A DNA stretch of 45,121 bases, taken from positions 1-45,121 of the forward strand of contig JAEUQA010000042.1 in NCBI GenBank assembly GCA_016789845.1, read 5' to 3'. The notes beneath the pieces are model-generated. The model was given only the letters and a program-made list of their open reading frames with translations, was not told the origin of the DNA and did not search any database. A program made the translations under genes and the position numbers. This DNA comes from Chromatiales bacterium (GTDB lineage: Bacteria > Pseudomonadota > Gammaproteobacteria > Steroidobacterales > GCA-2729495). Positions 18,371-25,759 of the stretch are shown here, piece after piece (position 1 is the first letter of the stretch; each line of letters begins with the position of its first letter).

Positions 18371-20089
18371 ATGGAACGCAGGCGGCGGGTCTTTGGCAGC
18401 TTCGGGGCCGGCGTCCTGCTGCTGATCGGCTACGTAGCCGTCTACCTGCTGCCCCTGAACGTCCGCCCGCTGGCCCGCATGGACGAGTTCCGGTACGCCG
18501 AAATCGCCCGGGAGATGCTGGCGAGCGGCGACTGGGTGACGCCGCGGCTCAACGGACTGCGCTACTTCGAGAAACCCGTGCTGGGCCATTGGGTGGAGGC
18601 GGCATCCCTCGCCGCGTTCGGTGAGACCAGCCTCGCCACCCGCCTGCCCAGCGCCCTCGCTACCGCCGGCACGGCGTTGTTCATCGGCCTGCTGGCCTTT
18701 CGACTCACCCGCAACCGGGCCACCGGCGTCCTCGCGGCATTCATCCACCTGACGACCCTGGCGGTGTTTGGCATCGGGACGATCAACATCCTCGACCCGG
18801 TCCTGTCACTCTGGCTCACGCTGGCGATTGGCTGCTACCTGTGGGCGGTGCAGGAGGAAGCCACCGGGACCCGCCGCCTGCTGAAGGTCCTGGCTGGCAT
18901 CGCCTGCGGCCTGGCCTTCCTGACCAAGGGCTTCCTCGCGCTGGTCATCCCGCTGGTCGTCATCGTTCCGTTCCTGGCCTGGCAGGGGCTGTGGCGGGAA
19001 TTGCTGGCGGGCCTCTGGCTGCCGTTCACGGCGGCCCTGCTGGTGGCCCTGCCCTGGAGCCTCCTGATCCACCAGGCGGAGCCCGACTTCTGGCGTTACT
19101 TCTTCTGGGAGGAACACATCAGGCGCTTCGCCTCGGAGGACGCCCAGCACGCGCGGCCCTTCTGGCTGTTCCTGGCGGTGTTTCCCGCCATGGCGCTGCC
19201 GTGGACGTCGATGCTGCCCGCCGCCATCAGGGGACTGCGCGAACAGCACGACGCCAGGGTCCCGGTCCTGTTCCTGGCCCTATGGCTCCTGCTGCCCCTG
19301 CTGTTCTTCTCCGTATCGCGGGGCAAGCTGCTAACCTACATCCTGCCGTGCTTCCCGCCGCTGTCGATCCTGCTGGCCATCGGCCTGTCGGGCCCAAAGG
19401 CCACGGGGACCCGGGGCGGCCTGCGCTGGGTGGGGGTTGTCTGGAGCCTCCTCCTCGTCGTGCTCCTGCTGAACCGCTTCGCCGGCGTGGGCAAGCCCTT
19501 CTACGACGATACCGAGATCCTGCGGTGGGCTGCCGTGGCTGCTGCCCTGGCCACGGGACTGGTCATCTGCGGGCTTGGCCTGCGGAGCACCCGCAGCCGA
19601 TGGCACGTCATGGCTGCGGGCGCCAGCATCGTGCCGCTCCTGGTCGCCGTTCCTTTCGTCATTCCCAACGCCACGCGGCTGAGCAAGATGCCCGGGGAGT
19701 TCCTGGCGCCACTGGTCCGGGACGTGCCGGCCGACGCGGTCGTCATCTCGGATGGCGTCTACATCCATCCGGTGGCGTGGGCCCTCAAGCGGAGCGACAT
19801 CCTGATGTTGAGCACCGGCGAACTCGAGTATGGATTGTCCTACCCCGGGGATCGGCAGCGCCTGCTGACACCCGAAGGCCTCGAGTCCGTCCTGAAGCAG
19901 GCGTCGGGCCGCAATGCCGCGTTCATCGCCGTCGACGTGAACCAGAAGCCGATGGTCACGGAAACCCTGGCGCGGACCTGGCCGGCCAGTGGCATCAGCA
20001 GGGTCGAGTCCGATGACCTGGTCGTCTGGACGCTCTCCCCCGCTCGACCAGGGTCGCCCGGCAACCCGCCGCCGCCACCATCGGAGTGA
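18371..20089 (+). CDS. arnT: lipid A 4-amino-4-deoxy-L-arabinosyltransferase
   Basis: This is a 572-residue GT83/PMT-like integral membrane glycosyltransferase. The first periplasmic loop carries RMDEFRYAEIAREML with the catalytic Asp region, and about a dozen hydrophobic helices follow, including the PWSLLIHQAEPDFWRYFFWEEH loop typical of ArnT. It moves L-Ara4N from undecaprenyl phosphate to lipid A in the periplasm. ATG 18371 comes one base after the arnD stop. The Pro-rich tail (GNPPPPPSE) may be disordered. Confidence 0.94.
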   Translation: MERRRRVFGSFGAGVLLLIGYVAVYLLPLNVRPLARMDEFRYAEIAREMLASGDWVTPRLNGLRYFEKPVLGHWVEAASLAAFGETSLATRLPSALATAGTALFIGLLAFRLTRNRATGVLAAFIHLTTLAVFGIGTINILDPVLSLWLTLAIGCYLWAVQEEATGTRRLLKVLAGIACGLAFLTKGFLALVIPLVVIVPFLAWQGLWRELLAGLWLPFTAALLVALPWSLLIHQAEPDFWRYFFWEEHIRRFASEDAQHARPFWLFLAVFPAMALPWTSMLPAAIRGLREQHDARVPVLFLALWLLLPLLFFSVSRGKLLTYILPCFPPLSILLAIGLSGPKATGTRGGLRWVGVVWSLLLVVLLLNRFAGVGKPFYDDTEILRWAAVAAALATGLVICGLGLRSTRSRWHVMAAGASIVPLLVAVPFVIPNATRLSKMPGEFLAPLVRDVPADAVVISDGVYIHPVAWALKRSDILMLSTGELEYGLSYPGDRQRLLTPEGLESVLKQASGRNAAFIAVDVNQKPMVTETLARTWPASGISRVESDDLVVWTLSPARPGSPGNPPPPPSE

Positions 20090-20096
20090 GCGGGGG

Positions 20097-20453
20097 GTGT
20101 GGACCAGCTATCTGGCCGTGGCGCTGGCCGTCGTCCTCCTGACCCTGGGCCAGGTCCTGCAGAAGGTCGCCGTTGACCGGCTTGCCCCGGACATCACGCC
20201 CTGGAACCTGGCCACGGCCGCCCTCCGGCGCCCGGAGATGTGGGCCGCACTGGCCTGCCTCGGTGCGGGCATGCTGGCGTGGCTGCTGGTGCTGGGATCC
20301 ATGGACGTCAGCAAGGCGTTCCCGCTTCTCAGCAGCGGCCACCTGCTCGTCCTGGCGGCGGCCCGGTACTACTTCCACGAGGATATTCCCCGGATGCGCT
20401 GGGCCGGCGCCGCGCTCATCGTGGCGGGCATCGTCCTGGTCGCGCAGACATGA
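20097..20453 (+). CDS. arnE: undecaprenyl-phosphate-Ara4N flippase subunit
   Basis: This is a 118-residue four-helix SMR/EamA-like protein with VLLTLGQVLQKVAVDRL, MDVSKAFPLLSSGHLLVLAA and WAGAALIVAGIVLVAQ, matching ArnE in size (about 111 residues in E. coli) and pattern. With ArnF it flips Ara4N-P-undecaprenol to the periplasm. The start is GTG 20097; longer readings would run back into arnT. Its TGA overlaps the arnF ATG (ATGA). Confidence 0.88.
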   Translation: MWTSYLAVALAVVLLTLGQVLQKVAVDRLAPDITPWNLATAALRRPEMWAALACLGAGMLAWLLVLGSMDVSKAFPLLSSGHLLVLAAARYYFHEDIPRMRWAGAALIVAGIVLVAQT

Positions 20454-20902
20454 CGCAGAACGCCGGCCGCCGACGTGGATTTGCAGCCCTGGCGCTTTGC
20501 ATTCTTGCGTCGGCGCTCGCCCAGGTGCTGCTGAAGATCGGCGTCCTCCGCGCCGGGTGTCCGCCCGCCTGGGACTCCGTCCCCTGGGGCCAGTGGCTGG
20601 CTTCGTGCCATTCGCCGGGGCTCTGGTGGATCACAGCGGGGCTGGCGAGCTATGCCATCTCGCTGCTCGCCTGGCTGCAGGTATTGGCCCGGCTGCCTCT
20701 CAGCGCCGCCTACCCGCTCCTCGGGATCAGCTATGTACTGGTGTATGGCGCCGCCGCTGCACTACCCGTCCTGGCGGAGCAGCTAACCCCGCTGCGGGCC
20801 GTCGGCGTGCTGCTCGTGGCCTGCGGCGCAGGCATGGTTTCGTCATCCACCGCGCCCAGGGTCAGTCCGGCATCTCCGCAAACTGCGGCAAAGCGTCCGT
20901 GA
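20450..20902 (+). CDS. arnF: undecaprenyl-phosphate-Ara4N flippase subunit
   Basis: This is a 150-residue four-helix SMR-like protein (LALCILASALAQVLLKIGVL, LPLSAAYPLLGISYVLVYGA, VGVLLVACGAGM), the partner of ArnE, slightly longer than E. coli ArnF (128). It starts inside the arnE stop (ATGA) and completes the arnBCADTEF set. Its last 41 bases overlap the opposite-strand GFA gene tail to tail, so its 14 C-terminal residues are constrained by both reading frames. Confidence 0.88.
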   Translation: MTQNAGRRRGFAALALCILASALAQVLLKIGVLRAGCPPAWDSVPWGQWLASCHSPGLWWITAGLASYAISLLAWLQVLARLPLSAAYPLLGISYVLVYGAAAALPVLAEQLTPLRAVGVLLVACGAGMVSSSTAPRVSPASPQTAAKRP

Positions 20903-21728
20903 TGTCGAACCAGGCCGCCTTCGAGCCCACGTAGATGTGCGCCGTGGGACGCATGCCGGGATCCGAGTCCAGTGATCCCGCGGGAATCACCGCCGCCTGC
21001 CGTTCCACTGACTTCCGCGCCACGTCGCTGCCGCAGGCCGTGCAGAAGGCCACGCCGAAGAAACGGGCACCCGGGAGGCGGAAGTCCCGCACCAGATCCT
21101 CGCCGCGCGTGAAGCGGAACCTGTCCAGCGGCACGAAGATGTTCGTGGTGTGGGCGGCGCTGCGGCCCCGGCGGCAGCGGGAGCAGTGGCAGTTCAGCAT
21201 GCGCAGTGGTGCCCCCGAATACTCGAAGGCCACCTTGCCGCAGGCGCAGCTGCCGGAGGTGCAGCCGGGTGATGGTGCCAGCAGCGCCCGGCCCAGGGGC
21301 TGTGCTTCCGGCAGCCCGCCGTCCGGCGGGTAGGCATCGTGCTGTGGCAGCCCGTCCGTGATCTCGTACCAGGGCGCCTTCGAGCCGACGAACATGTGCA
21401 TGGCCGGCCTTGTCCCGAGGTCTCCCTCCAGGTTGCCGGCCGGACCGACCACCAGCCCATGCTCGGGCATGAGGGTCGGCAACACGGACCCGCAGGTCAG
21501 GCAGAAGGGGCGGTGCCAGACCGGCGACGAATCGTAGCGACCTGCGTTCCCGCTCCCTGAGAGCACGCGGTAGCCGTCCAGGGGGCTCGCCACGAAGGTA
21601 GCGAAGGGCGCGCCGTGATGCTTCCGGCAGATGGAGCAGTGGCAATGGCCCATGTGCGAGAACGGGCCGCGCAGCTCGTAGCGCACAGTGCCACAGAGGC
21701 AGGAACCGGTGGCGTGATGTTCGGACAT
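20862..21728 (-). CDS. GFA/CENP-V-family protein with two tandem domains
   Basis: The 288-residue protein carries two copies of the GFA zinc-binding domain, usually about 130 residues and single. Copy 1 (about 5-125) has CLCGTVRYEL, HCHCSICRKHHGAPFA and FCLTCGS. Copy 2 (about 158-285) has CACGKVAFEY, NCHCSRCRRG and FCTACGS. Both end in a similar MHMFVGSKAPWYEITDGLPQ / AHIYVGSKAAWFDITDALPQ block. Members have been called glutathione-dependent formaldehyde-activating enzymes, but for most the reaction is unknown. The 3' end overlaps arnF by 41 bases on the other strand. Confidence 0.88.
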   Translation of the reverse strand: MSEHHATGSCLCGTVRYELRGPFSHMGHCHCSICRKHHGAPFATFVASPLDGYRVLSGSGNAGRYDSSPVWHRPFCLTCGSVLPTLMPEHGLVVGPAGNLEGDLGTRPAMHMFVGSKAPWYEITDGLPQHDAYPPDGGLPEAQPLGRALLAPSPGCTSGSCACGKVAFEYSGAPLRMLNCHCSRCRRGRSAAHTTNIFVPLDRFRFTRGEDLVRDFRLPGARFFGVAFCTACGSDVARKSVERQAAVIPAGSLDSDPGMRPTAHIYVGSKAAWFDITDALPQFAEMPD

Positions 21729-21766
21729 ATACCCCCCGGCCCAAGTATAGCCGGGGCACCGGGAAG

Positions 21767-22540
21767 CTAGCGGCGGGCGGCCACCCTCCGGGGCGCGATC
21801 AGGACCAAGGCAATCATCAGCGCCAGGAGTGCCGCCGAGGCCGTATACCGATCGAGCGCAAGACCACCGGCAGCCACGGGCTTGTCCAGATAATCGCCAA
21901 GCACCGCGCCCAGCGGCCGGGTCAGGATGAATGCGGCCCAGAACAGCACGGTGCGGGAGGCATCCGTCAGCAGGTACGCCAACGCCAGGATGGCCAGCGC
22001 GGCGCCGAACAACAGCGCCCCGCCGCCATAGCCGAGACCGGCCGTGTCGGCGCTCCAGTCACCCAGTGCGGTGCCGAGGGTCTGGGAGAACATGATCGTT
22101 ATCCAATAGAACATCTCGGTGCGGGGTGAAGTGACGGTTGCGACGGCGACCGAGCCCATGGCGCGATACCACACGAGGAATGACGTCGCGAGCAGGGCGA
22201 CGAGGAGCAGCGTGCCGCCGGGATAGCCAATGCCCAGCGAACGCGTGACGTAGTCGGCCAGCGTCGTGCCCACGGTGGTGGTGGCGACAATGGCTGACCA
22301 GTACAGCAGGGGACGAAAGTGCCGCGCCGCGATCTGCGCCGCTACGGCGACCAGGAACAGTCCGGAAAAGATCGCGGTGCCAACGAGATAACCAAGGTCC
22401 ATCGACATCGAAACCGCATCGCCGGCCGTCTCTCCCAGCGTGGTGGCAGCGATCTTGATCAGCCAGAAGATGGCCGTAACCTCGGGAACCTTGCCCGGCG
22501 TCCCGCCGGGACTGCCGTCTCGTTGCCTTGCGTCCACCAC
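21767..22540 (-). CDS. COG4705-like repeat membrane protein
   Basis: This is a 257-residue integral membrane protein, hydrophobic from about residue 21. A short motif recurs four times about 65 residues apart: TTLGETAGDA, TTVGTTLADY, QTLGTALGDW and RPLGAVLGDY, often followed by LGYGGG-like glycines. This fourfold pattern matches the uncharacterised COG4705 family; the conserved Asp in each repeat suggests a cation-binding transporter (inference). Start GTG 22540 gives an extra 18 polar residues before the first helix. The gene is divergent from pirin across 130 bases. Confidence 0.75.
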   Translation of the reverse strand: MVDARQRDGSPGGTPGKVPEVTAIFWLIKIAATTLGETAGDAVSMSMDLGYLVGTAIFSGLFLVAVAAQIAARHFRPLLYWSAIVATTTVGTTLADYVTRSLGIGYPGGTLLLVALLATSFLVWYRAMGSVAVATVTSPRTEMFYWITIMFSQTLGTALGDWSADTAGLGYGGGALLFGAALAILALAYLLTDASRTVLFWAAFILTRPLGAVLGDYLDKPVAAGGLALDRYTASAALLALMIALVLIAPRRVAARR

Positions 22541-22670
22541 GTGACGGCTGTCCGCACCACTACATCAGGCGGTTGGACGCTGCAGTCCGGCCGAATCAAT
22601 CGTTGCCAGGCCGTGGATCGGCCGCAACGGGGGTTACCATCGTCCCGACAGGGCACCGAAGGGGTTCCAC

Positions 22671-23552
22671 ATGCGCCGCATTCTCGGCATCCACCGCCCC
22701 GGACCGTTCCACTGGGTGGGCGACGGCTTCCCGGTGAAGACCGTCTTCAGCTACGACAACTTCGGCCAGCAGCTGAGCCCGTTCCTGCTGCTGGATCACG
22801 CGGAGCCGAAGCACTTCGAGCCGGCGGCGAAGCCCCGCGGCGTGGGCGAGCACCCGCACCGGGGCTTCGAGACGGTGACCATCGTCTACGCCGGCGAGCT
22901 CGAGCACCGGGATTCCGCGGGCGGTGGCGGCCGCATCGGGCCGGGCGACGTGCAGTGGATGACGGCGGCGGGCGGGCTGGTGCATGAGGAATTCCACTCC
23001 CGGGACTTCACGGCCCGGGGCGGGCTCATGGAGATGGCCCAGCTGTGGGTGAACCTGCCGGCGCGGGACAAGCTGGCCGCCCCCCGGTACCAGACCGTCC
23101 TCGATCGTGACATCCCGGTGGTCGCGCTGCCCGGTGATTCCGGCCAGCTGCGCGTGATCGCGGGGAACTTCGCCGGCAAGGCCGGTCCGGCCCGGACCTT
23201 CACCCCCATCAACGTCTGGGACCTGCGGCTGAAGGCCGGGCACGCCGCCTCGCTCGATATCCCCGAGGGGCACAACGCGGTGCTGGTGGCCCTGAACGAC
23301 ACGGTGCAGGTGAACGGCACGGACGACGTGCCGGCCTCCCGCTACGTGGTGTTCGGGCAGACCGGCGGCGGCATCACCCTGGCGGCGCAGGCCGGGGACG
23401 TGAAGTGCCTCCTGCTCACGGGCGCGCCGCTCGACGAACCCATCGCCGGCTACGGGCCCTTCGTGATGAACACGGAGGACGAGATCCGCCAGGCCTTCGT
23501 CGATTACCGGGAGGGCCGCTTCGGCACCATGCCAGTCCGCGAACTGGCGTAG
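22671..23552 (+). CDS. pirin-family protein
   Basis: This is a 293-residue double-cupin pirin. The N-terminal cupin keeps the metal ligands H61, H63 (EHPHRGFETVTIV), H105 and E107 (GGLVHEEFHS). The C-terminal cupin is near 190-270. Pirins act as quercetinase-like dioxygenases or redox-sensing regulators; which one applies is not readable. The ATG at 22671 starts the conserved RRILGIHRPGPFHWVGDGF segment. The final codons run into a REP element, which supplies the TAG stop. Confidence 0.92.
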   Translation: MRRILGIHRPGPFHWVGDGFPVKTVFSYDNFGQQLSPFLLLDHAEPKHFEPAAKPRGVGEHPHRGFETVTIVYAGELEHRDSAGGGGRIGPGDVQWMTAAGGLVHEEFHSRDFTARGGLMEMAQLWVNLPARDKLAAPRYQTVLDRDIPVVALPGDSGQLRVIAGNFAGKAGPARTFTPINVWDLRLKAGHAASLDIPEGHNAVLVALNDTVQVNGTDDVPASRYVVFGQTGGGITLAAQAGDVKCLLLTGAPLDEPIAGYGPFVMNTEDEIRQAFVDYREGRFGTMPVRELA

Positions 23553-23572
23553 GAGCGGCCACCGCCGCGACC
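23549..23572 (+). repeat. GTAG-type REP element at the end of the pirin gene
   Basis: The sequence GTAGGAGCGGCCACCGCCGC continues GACC. It is the window's REP with a CACC loop in place of TTCA. The TAG (23550-23552) is the stop codon of the pirin gene. Confidence 0.75.
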
Positions 23573-23587
23573 TCGATCGTCCTGTGT

Positions 23588-23614
23588 GGACATCGGGGTC
23601 AGACCCCGATGTCC
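23588..23614. repeat. palindrome with GGGGTC-A-GACCCC core, first copy
   Basis: GGACATCGGGGTC pairs with GACCCCGATGTCC around a single A, giving 13-bp perfect arms. A second copy in the opposite orientation is at 24450-24468, so the pair brackets the PEP-CTERM gene. Confidence 0.8.
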
Positions 23615-23775
23615 CGGTTCGGCGTCGGAATTCTTCCCAGGCATCGTGCAACGCGGGACGGGGTCCGCCAGCCGTAACTTGCACGCCGTGCCGGGAGTGA
23701 TAGTGTTCAAGGCGACCCACCCAGAACAACAACTGGCCGCAGGTCCGAACTGCAGCCTCGACAAGGGGGTTCAGC

Positions 23776-24417
23776 ATGCGCCCTTCAACCCTGTCTCCGG
23801 TTCTCCTGTTCGTGGTCCTGTTCCGGCTCGTGCCGTCCCACGCCGCACCTGTCAGCACTTTCGATACCGACACGGAAGGCTGGCTTGCCGCCGGTGCCGC
23901 CACCTTCGAGTGGCGGAACACCGACGGCAACCCACCGGGCTTCCTCTACATCGACAACGGCGAGGCGCAGGGCGCCATCCTCACCGCCCCGGTGGCCTTT
24001 CGCGGGAACCTGAGCGCCTACAACGGCGGCACGATCTCCTTCGACGGCAAGATGCTCGGGACGGGTGGCAGTTTCTACCAGGCCACCGTGGACTACGGCG
24101 TTATCACGATCCAGGGCGGGGGCACGTCGGCCTTCCTCGACCTGGCACCGGGCGGCGCCACCGCGAGCACGACGAGCTGGACCACGTTCTCGGCGCCGCT
24201 CACTGCCGCGGCCTGGGGCAAGACCGACGTGCAATGGGCCCAGATCCTCGCCAGCGTCTCGAACATCACGCTCAGCGTCGAGGCGCTGTTCGGCAACGAG
24301 ATCCAGGGCATCGACAACATCCGCATCACGGCGGTGCCGGCCCCGGCGACGGTGTGGCTGCTGGGCACCGCGCTGGCGGGCGTCGTCGCCTACCGAAGGC
24401 ATCGACGGACGCGCTGA
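23776..24417 (+). CDS. exported PEP-CTERM (VPxPA-type) sorting-signal protein
   Basis: The 213-residue protein has a signal peptide (1 to about 24, VLLFVVLFRLVPSHA). Its body resembles the laminin-B/IV-like secreted domain (FDTDTEGWLAAGAATFEW, GFLYIDNGEAQGAILTAPV). It ends in VPAPATVWLLGTALAGVVAY followed by RRHRRTR, the motif plus helix plus basic tail of exosortase substrates. It is therefore probably processed by an exosortase and displayed or released as an extracellular matrix protein. No exosortase is in this window. REP-plus-palindrome units sit on both sides of the gene, which is unlike its neighbours. Confidence 0.83.
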   Translation: MRPSTLSPVLLFVVLFRLVPSHAAPVSTFDTDTEGWLAAGAATFEWRNTDGNPPGFLYIDNGEAQGAILTAPVAFRGNLSAYNGGTISFDGKMLGTGGSFYQATVDYGVITIQGGGTSAFLDLAPGGATASTTSWTTFSAPLTAAAWGKTDVQWAQILASVSNITLSVEALFGNEIQGIDNIRITAVPAPATVWLLGTALAGVVAYRRHRRTR

Positions 24418-24418
24418 A

Positions 24419-24443
24419 GCAGGAGCGCCGGCCGGCGCGACGC
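24419..24443 (+). repeat. REP-like element after the PEP-CTERM gene
   Basis: Beginning two bases after the TGA stop, the sequence GCAGGAGCGCCGGCCGGCGC continues GACG. It keeps the AGGAGCG...CGCGAC frame of the REP family with a GC-rich stem and a weak match to the GTAG head. Confidence 0.55.
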
Positions 24444-24449
24444 CGGATC

Positions 24450-24468
24450 ATCGGGGTCTGACCCCGAT
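24450..24468. repeat. palindrome with GGGGTC-T-GACCCC core, second copy
   Basis: ATCGGGGTC pairs with GACCCCGAT around a single T. The T centre, versus A in the copy at 23588-23614, shows that the two copies lie in opposite orientation. Confidence 0.8.
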
Positions 24469-24569
24469 TCTCTTGTTGTAACCAGACTGAAACCGGCCGG
24501 CGACTGACCCGGTTACCCCTCCCTTCCTAGACTGCGCGCCGTTCGTTAGTCCCGCAGAAGGAAGCTTCC

Positions 24570-24644
24570 ATGCTTACCCCCGTGTGTGGACCCCGGCTGG
24601 GGCCCCCTGGAGTTCGTCAGCCGCGCGCCCAGCTGAGCTTCTGA
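24570..24644 (+). CDS. possible leader peptide upstream of the sulfate-binding protein gene
   Basis: A 24-residue reading frame ([20 protein letters not shown] then QLSF) begins 7 bases after a good ribosome binding site (AGAAGGAAG) and ends 28 bases before the sbp ATG. It contains one Cys codon at position 6 and several Pro and Arg codons. A translated leader controlling a sulfur-uptake gene is possible, but composition alone is weak evidence and no clear terminator/antiterminator pair is visible. Confidence 0.3.
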   Translation: MLTPVCGPRLGPPGVRQPRAQLSF

Positions 24645-24672
24645 TCCCAGACGAATACCCGGAGAACATGCA

Positions 24673-25683
24673 ATGACTGCTCAACGATGGCTTTCCCGGC
24701 TGGCACCCGCCCTGGTCCTTCTGGCCTCGATGGCGACGGCCGGAGCCGCCGACATCACCCTGCTGAACGTGTCCTATGACCCGACGCGGGAGCTCTACGA
24801 GGACTACAACGCGGCGTTTGCAAAGTACTGGAAGGCAAAGACCGGCCAGACCGTGCAGATCCGCCAGTCCCACGGCGGCTCGGGCAAGCAGGCACGATCC
24901 GTGATCGACGGCCTCGGTGCCGACGTGGTGACTCTGGCCCTGGCCTACGACATCGACGCCATCGCCACGAACGCCAGGTCCCTGCCCGCCAACTGGCAGA
25001 GCCGGCTCCCCGACAACAGCTCGCCCTACACCTCCACCATCGTGTTCCTGGTGCGGAAGGGCAATCCGAAAGGCATCAGGGACTGGGGCGACCTGGTGAA
25101 GCCCGGCGTCTCGGTCATCACGCCCAACCCGAAGACCTCGGGCGGCGCGCGCTGGAACTACCTGGCCGCCTACGGCTGGGCGCTGCGGCAGCCCGGGGCC
25201 ACGGAGGCGACGGCGAAGGAGTACCTGCGCCAGCTCTTCAGGAACGTCCCTATCCTGGACACCGGGGCACGGGGCGCGCTGACGACCTTCCTGTCCCGGG
25301 GAATTGGTGACGTGTTCCTGTCCTGGGAAAACGAGGCATTCCTGGCGGTCAGGGATCTGGGCGGCGGCAAGGTTGAGATCGTCGTTCCTTCCCTGAGCAT
25401 CCTCGCCGAGCCACCGGTCACGGTCGTGGACAAGGTCGCCCTGCGCAAGGGCACCCGCGAAGTGGCCGATGCCTACCTGAAGTACCTGTACTCACCCGAG
25501 GCCCAGGAAATCATCGGCAAGCACTACTACAGGCCCCGTGACCCTGCCGTGGCGGCCAAGTACTCCGACCGCTACGCCAGGCTGCAGCTCATCACCATCG
25601 AGGACTTCGGCGGCTGGGCCAGGGCCCAGGCAACCCACTTCAGCAACGGCGGCATCTTCGACCAGATCTACCTGCCCCGGTAG
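24673..25683 (+). CDS. sbp: periplasmic sulfate-binding protein
   Basis: The 336-residue protein has a signal peptide (1 to about 25, [13 protein letters not shown]). The body matches the Sbp/CysP family: [17 protein letters not shown] at the N-terminus, [39 protein letters not shown], and a C-terminus ending [11 protein letters not shown]. It captures sulfate (or thiosulfate) for an ABC importer. No cysU, cysW or cysA genes follow; the next gene is a peptidase, so the importer must lie elsewhere. CysP cannot be fully excluded, but Sbp fits best. Confidence 0.9.
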   Translation: MTAQRWLSRLAPALVLLASMATAGAADITLLNVSYDPTRELYEDYNAAFAKYWKAKTGQTVQIRQSHGGSGKQARSVIDGLGADVVTLALAYDIDAIATNARSLPANWQSRLPDNSSPYTSTIVFLVRKGNPKGIRDWGDLVKPGVSVITPNPKTSGGARWNYLAAYGWALRQPGATEATAKEYLRQLFRNVPILDTGARGALTTFLSRGIGDVFLSWENEAFLAVRDLGGGKVEIVVPSLSILAEPPVTVVDKVALRKGTREVADAYLKYLYSPEAQEIIGKHYYRPRDPAVAAKYSDRYARLQLITIEDFGGWARAQATHFSNGGIFDQIYLPR

Positions 25684-25759
25684 ACCTGCCAGTGCAACGG
25701 CGCCCCCGGGTCGCACCTTCAGCCGCTACACTCTCGCCGATCCCGGCCAGGTCCGACCC

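Noticed and set aside
24570..24644. Known sulfur-related riboswitch upstream of sbp
   Set aside because: I could not recognise SAM or other riboswitch core sequences; only the short frame and a partial GTAACC/GGTTAC inverted repeat are visible.
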